Assembly (NCBI GenBank): GCA_023382385.1
Contig: JAHDVH010000003.1
Coordinates: 186,001 to 250,000 of the forward strand
DNA length: 64,000 nucleotides
Reading direction: 5' to 3'
Origin: a bacterium
GTDB taxonomy: Bacteria > Electryoneota > RPQS01
Shown here: piece after piece, positions 62,599-64,000 of the stretch
Layout: every line of letters starts with the position of its first letter
Position numbering within the stretch: position 1 is the stretch's first letter
Notes under the pieces: generated by a model
Told to the model about the DNA's origin: nothing
The model's database searches: none
Seen by the model: only the letters and a program-made list of their open reading frames with translations
Program-made: the position numbers and the translations under genes

Positions 62599-64000
62599 CT
62601 ACTTCAGCAACATCATCTTGCGGACGGTTGTGAAGTCACCGGCCTGCATGCTATAGAAGTAGATTCCTGACGGCAGATTGGCACCGTTAAACGAAGCGGT
62701 GTATTCACCTGCAGACAATGGTTCATTTACGAGCACGGCCACTTCCTGACCGAGCATGTTGACCACCGTCAAACGAACATCAGCCTGCACCGGCAGCGAG
62801 AAACGGATATCTGTCTGCGGGTTAAAAGGATTCGGATAGTTCTGCTTCAGCGAGAATTCATTCGGAATCGGCAAGTTAATGTCGCGAACAGCGGACGCTG
62901 TGGTATCGCCACGACCACGCAGCAGGACCGGGAAGGCCGGGTTGTTTCCTGCATTGCTGTTGATGGTAATGATGCCGTTCCAAGTGCGATGAACCGGCGG
63001 GTCGAAAGTAATCGATACATCACGGCTTTGTCCGGCGGCAACTGTGAAACTCGTCGGCGATATTGAATATGCAGGCGCAGTTGAACCCGGGGTAATCGTG
63101 ATGCTCGTGACGTTAAGCGGATCAACGCCGCCGTTGTTGAAAACGGTCAGAGTCTGCGTCACAGCAGGAGCGGCAGGATGCACGTCACCGAAGTCGACCG
63201 TATCGCGATCGGTGTCAATCACGGGGAACGGCGGAACCGCGGAAGAGGTGTCAAAGTAAACCTGCATCAAGAGGTTGCCGCCATCGTCTTCGAAGAACTG
63301 TGCACCGTTATTCGAGACTTGGAAGGCAGTCACGCCCATCGCAACATTCTCCGCTGCGTTCGGCGGATCTTCGTCGTAGCCCATCGTGATACCAGTCTGG
63401 AACAGGTATGCTGCGGCAATCTTCTGTCCCGGGAACAGCGTGACGTTGGGAGTCACGTTAATGGTGTTCCAACCCTGCACGACAGCGGGAGTTGCGGTCC
63501 ACAACGGGTTGCCGGCGGGCAGACCGGTCGCGTTGTCGATCATGTAGAAGCGGAAGTCTCCGTTGCCCGGACCGCCAACATTGACACGGAATTGCGTGAT
63601 CTTCGCAGGATACTCAGCCGGAACGAACTTCAACGCCCAACCTGAGCCAGCGCCAAAGCCAATGTAGCTGTCCGCAGTCTCTTCATTGTCGTCGTAGCGG
63701 TACCAGCGGTGATTCCCGCCTACAAAGAAACGCAGCCAAGTCGTATCGTTCTCGGTATTGTTATCTTCACCCGTCAGGACGATAGAGCGGGCGATGTACT
63801 CGCCTTCCGCGGCCGGCGTAAAGACATTGCCGGTCGAGAGTGTCGTCGTAGCACCGACGGCGAGTGCGCCGCCGATCAAATCTTCAGAGAAGACTTCGCT
63901 GCCACCCGGTCCCGTCACGGAAAGTTCAACCACGTACGCCGTGACAGGCGACGTACCAACATTCGAGATCTCCTGATCAAACAAAACGTCTTCGCCAAGC
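62599..64000 (-). CDS. T9SS-sorted surface protein (5' end outside window)
   Basis: The frame is open to the right edge. The visible part begins with a CARDB-like region (NVGTSPVTAYVVELSVTGPGG) and continues with a beta domain containing YDDNEETADSYIGFGAGSGWALKFVPAEYP, similar to the region before the tail of the second matrixin-like protease. A choice-of-anchor-D-like module (TVDFGDVHPAAPAVTQTLTVFNNGG) follows. The last 80 residues are the T9SS domain: KQNYPNPFNPQTDIRF ... LTVVNMLGQEVAVLV ... GIYFYSMQAG ... VRKMMLLK. Such architecture marks a surface or secreted protein; no catalytic motif is seen in the visible part. Confidence 0.85.
   Translation of the reverse strand, partial: LGEDVLFDQEISNVGTSPVTAYVVELSVTGPGGSEVFSEDLIGGALAVGATTTLSTGNVFTPAAEGEYIARSIVLTGEDNNTENDTTWLRFFVGGNHRWYRYDDNEETADSYIGFGAGSGWALKFVPAEYPAKITQFRVNVGGPGNGDFRFYMIDNATGLPAGNPLWTATPAVVQGWNTINVTPNVTLFPGQKIAAAYLFQTGITMGYDEDPPNAAENVAMGVTAFQVSNNGAQFFEDDGGNLLMQVYFDTSSAVPPFPVIDTDRDTVDFGDVHPAAPAVTQTLTVFNNGGVDPLNVTSITITPGSTAPAYSISPTSFTVAAGQSRDVSITFDPPVHRTWNGIITINSNAGNNPAFPVLLRGRGDTTASAVRDINLPIPNEFSLKQNYPNPFNPQTDIRFSLPVQADVRLTVVNMLGQEVAVLVNEPLSAGEYTASFNGANLPSGIYFYSMQAGDFTTVRKMMLLK

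Overview
The window looks like the chromosome of an uncultured Gram-negative bacterium of the FCB (Fibrobacterota-Chlorobiota-Bacteroidota) superphylum, probably one of its candidate phyla. This is inferred from several features. Many large secreted proteins carry a C-terminal type IX secretion (T9SS)-like sorting domain with the NYPNPFN motif. There is a PorV/PorQ-like outer-membrane protein, two TonB-dependent receptors with carboxypeptidase-regulatory N-domains, a type III glutamine synthetase and a class II (B12-dependent) ribonucleotide reductase. A flagellar rod gene indicates motility. Phylum-level placement is not possible from the sequence alone. I saw no tRNA, rRNA, CRISPR array or insertion sequence, and the first and last genes run off the window.

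Layout. 1-2116: end of a PAS-PAS-PAS-receiver membrane protein. 2435-5569: secreted lamin-tail-domain protein. 5727-6158: lone flgB behind a sigma-54 promoter. 6227-7414 (minus): tyrA. 7660-15778 (minus): Rrf2 regulator, then sufC, three glycosyltransferase-like genes, sufB, sufD, a Rieske protein, sufS and sufU; this is an Fe-S assembly operon interrupted by a sugar-transfer cassette. 15910-19994 (plus): promoter, TPP riboswitch, intrinsic terminator, TonB-dependent receptor and sodium:solute symporter, which together look like a thiamine (or thiamine-precursor) uptake unit. 20080-29293 (minus): five-gene outer-membrane operon of TonB receptor, T9SS-sorted protein with DxDGDG repeats, lipoprotein, PorV-like protein and lipoprotein. 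29671-34418 (minus): matrixin-like protease, hotdog thioesterase and glnN. 34686-39243 (plus): a second matrixin-like protease, paralogous and divergent, and a T9SS-sorted protein. 39313-45876 (minus): tightly coupled seven-gene operon of gamma-glutamyltransferase, PgsW-like protein, DctM-like permease, 49-residue membrane protein, M14-like hydrolase, DUF6305-like protein and LamG-like protein. 46096-52373 (plus): MarR regulator and a complete RND tripartite efflux pump. 52448-56083 (minus): nrdJ. 56688-57401 (plus): rpsR-rpmB-rpmG, all lacking zinc-binding cysteine pairs. 57544-64000 (minus): ZU5/YfaP-like lipoprotein, tricorn protease homologue and the end of a T9SS-sorted protein.

The most interesting units are the riboswitch-controlled receptor plus symporter, the gamma-glutamyl operon without visible polyglutamate synthetase genes, the suf operon with its embedded glycosyltransferase-like genes, the five-gene outer-membrane operon, and the ribosomal-protein operon preceded by two copies of a TG-N2-CATATG-N2-CA palindrome. 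Functions are inferred from sequence motifs read by eye; no database search was run.
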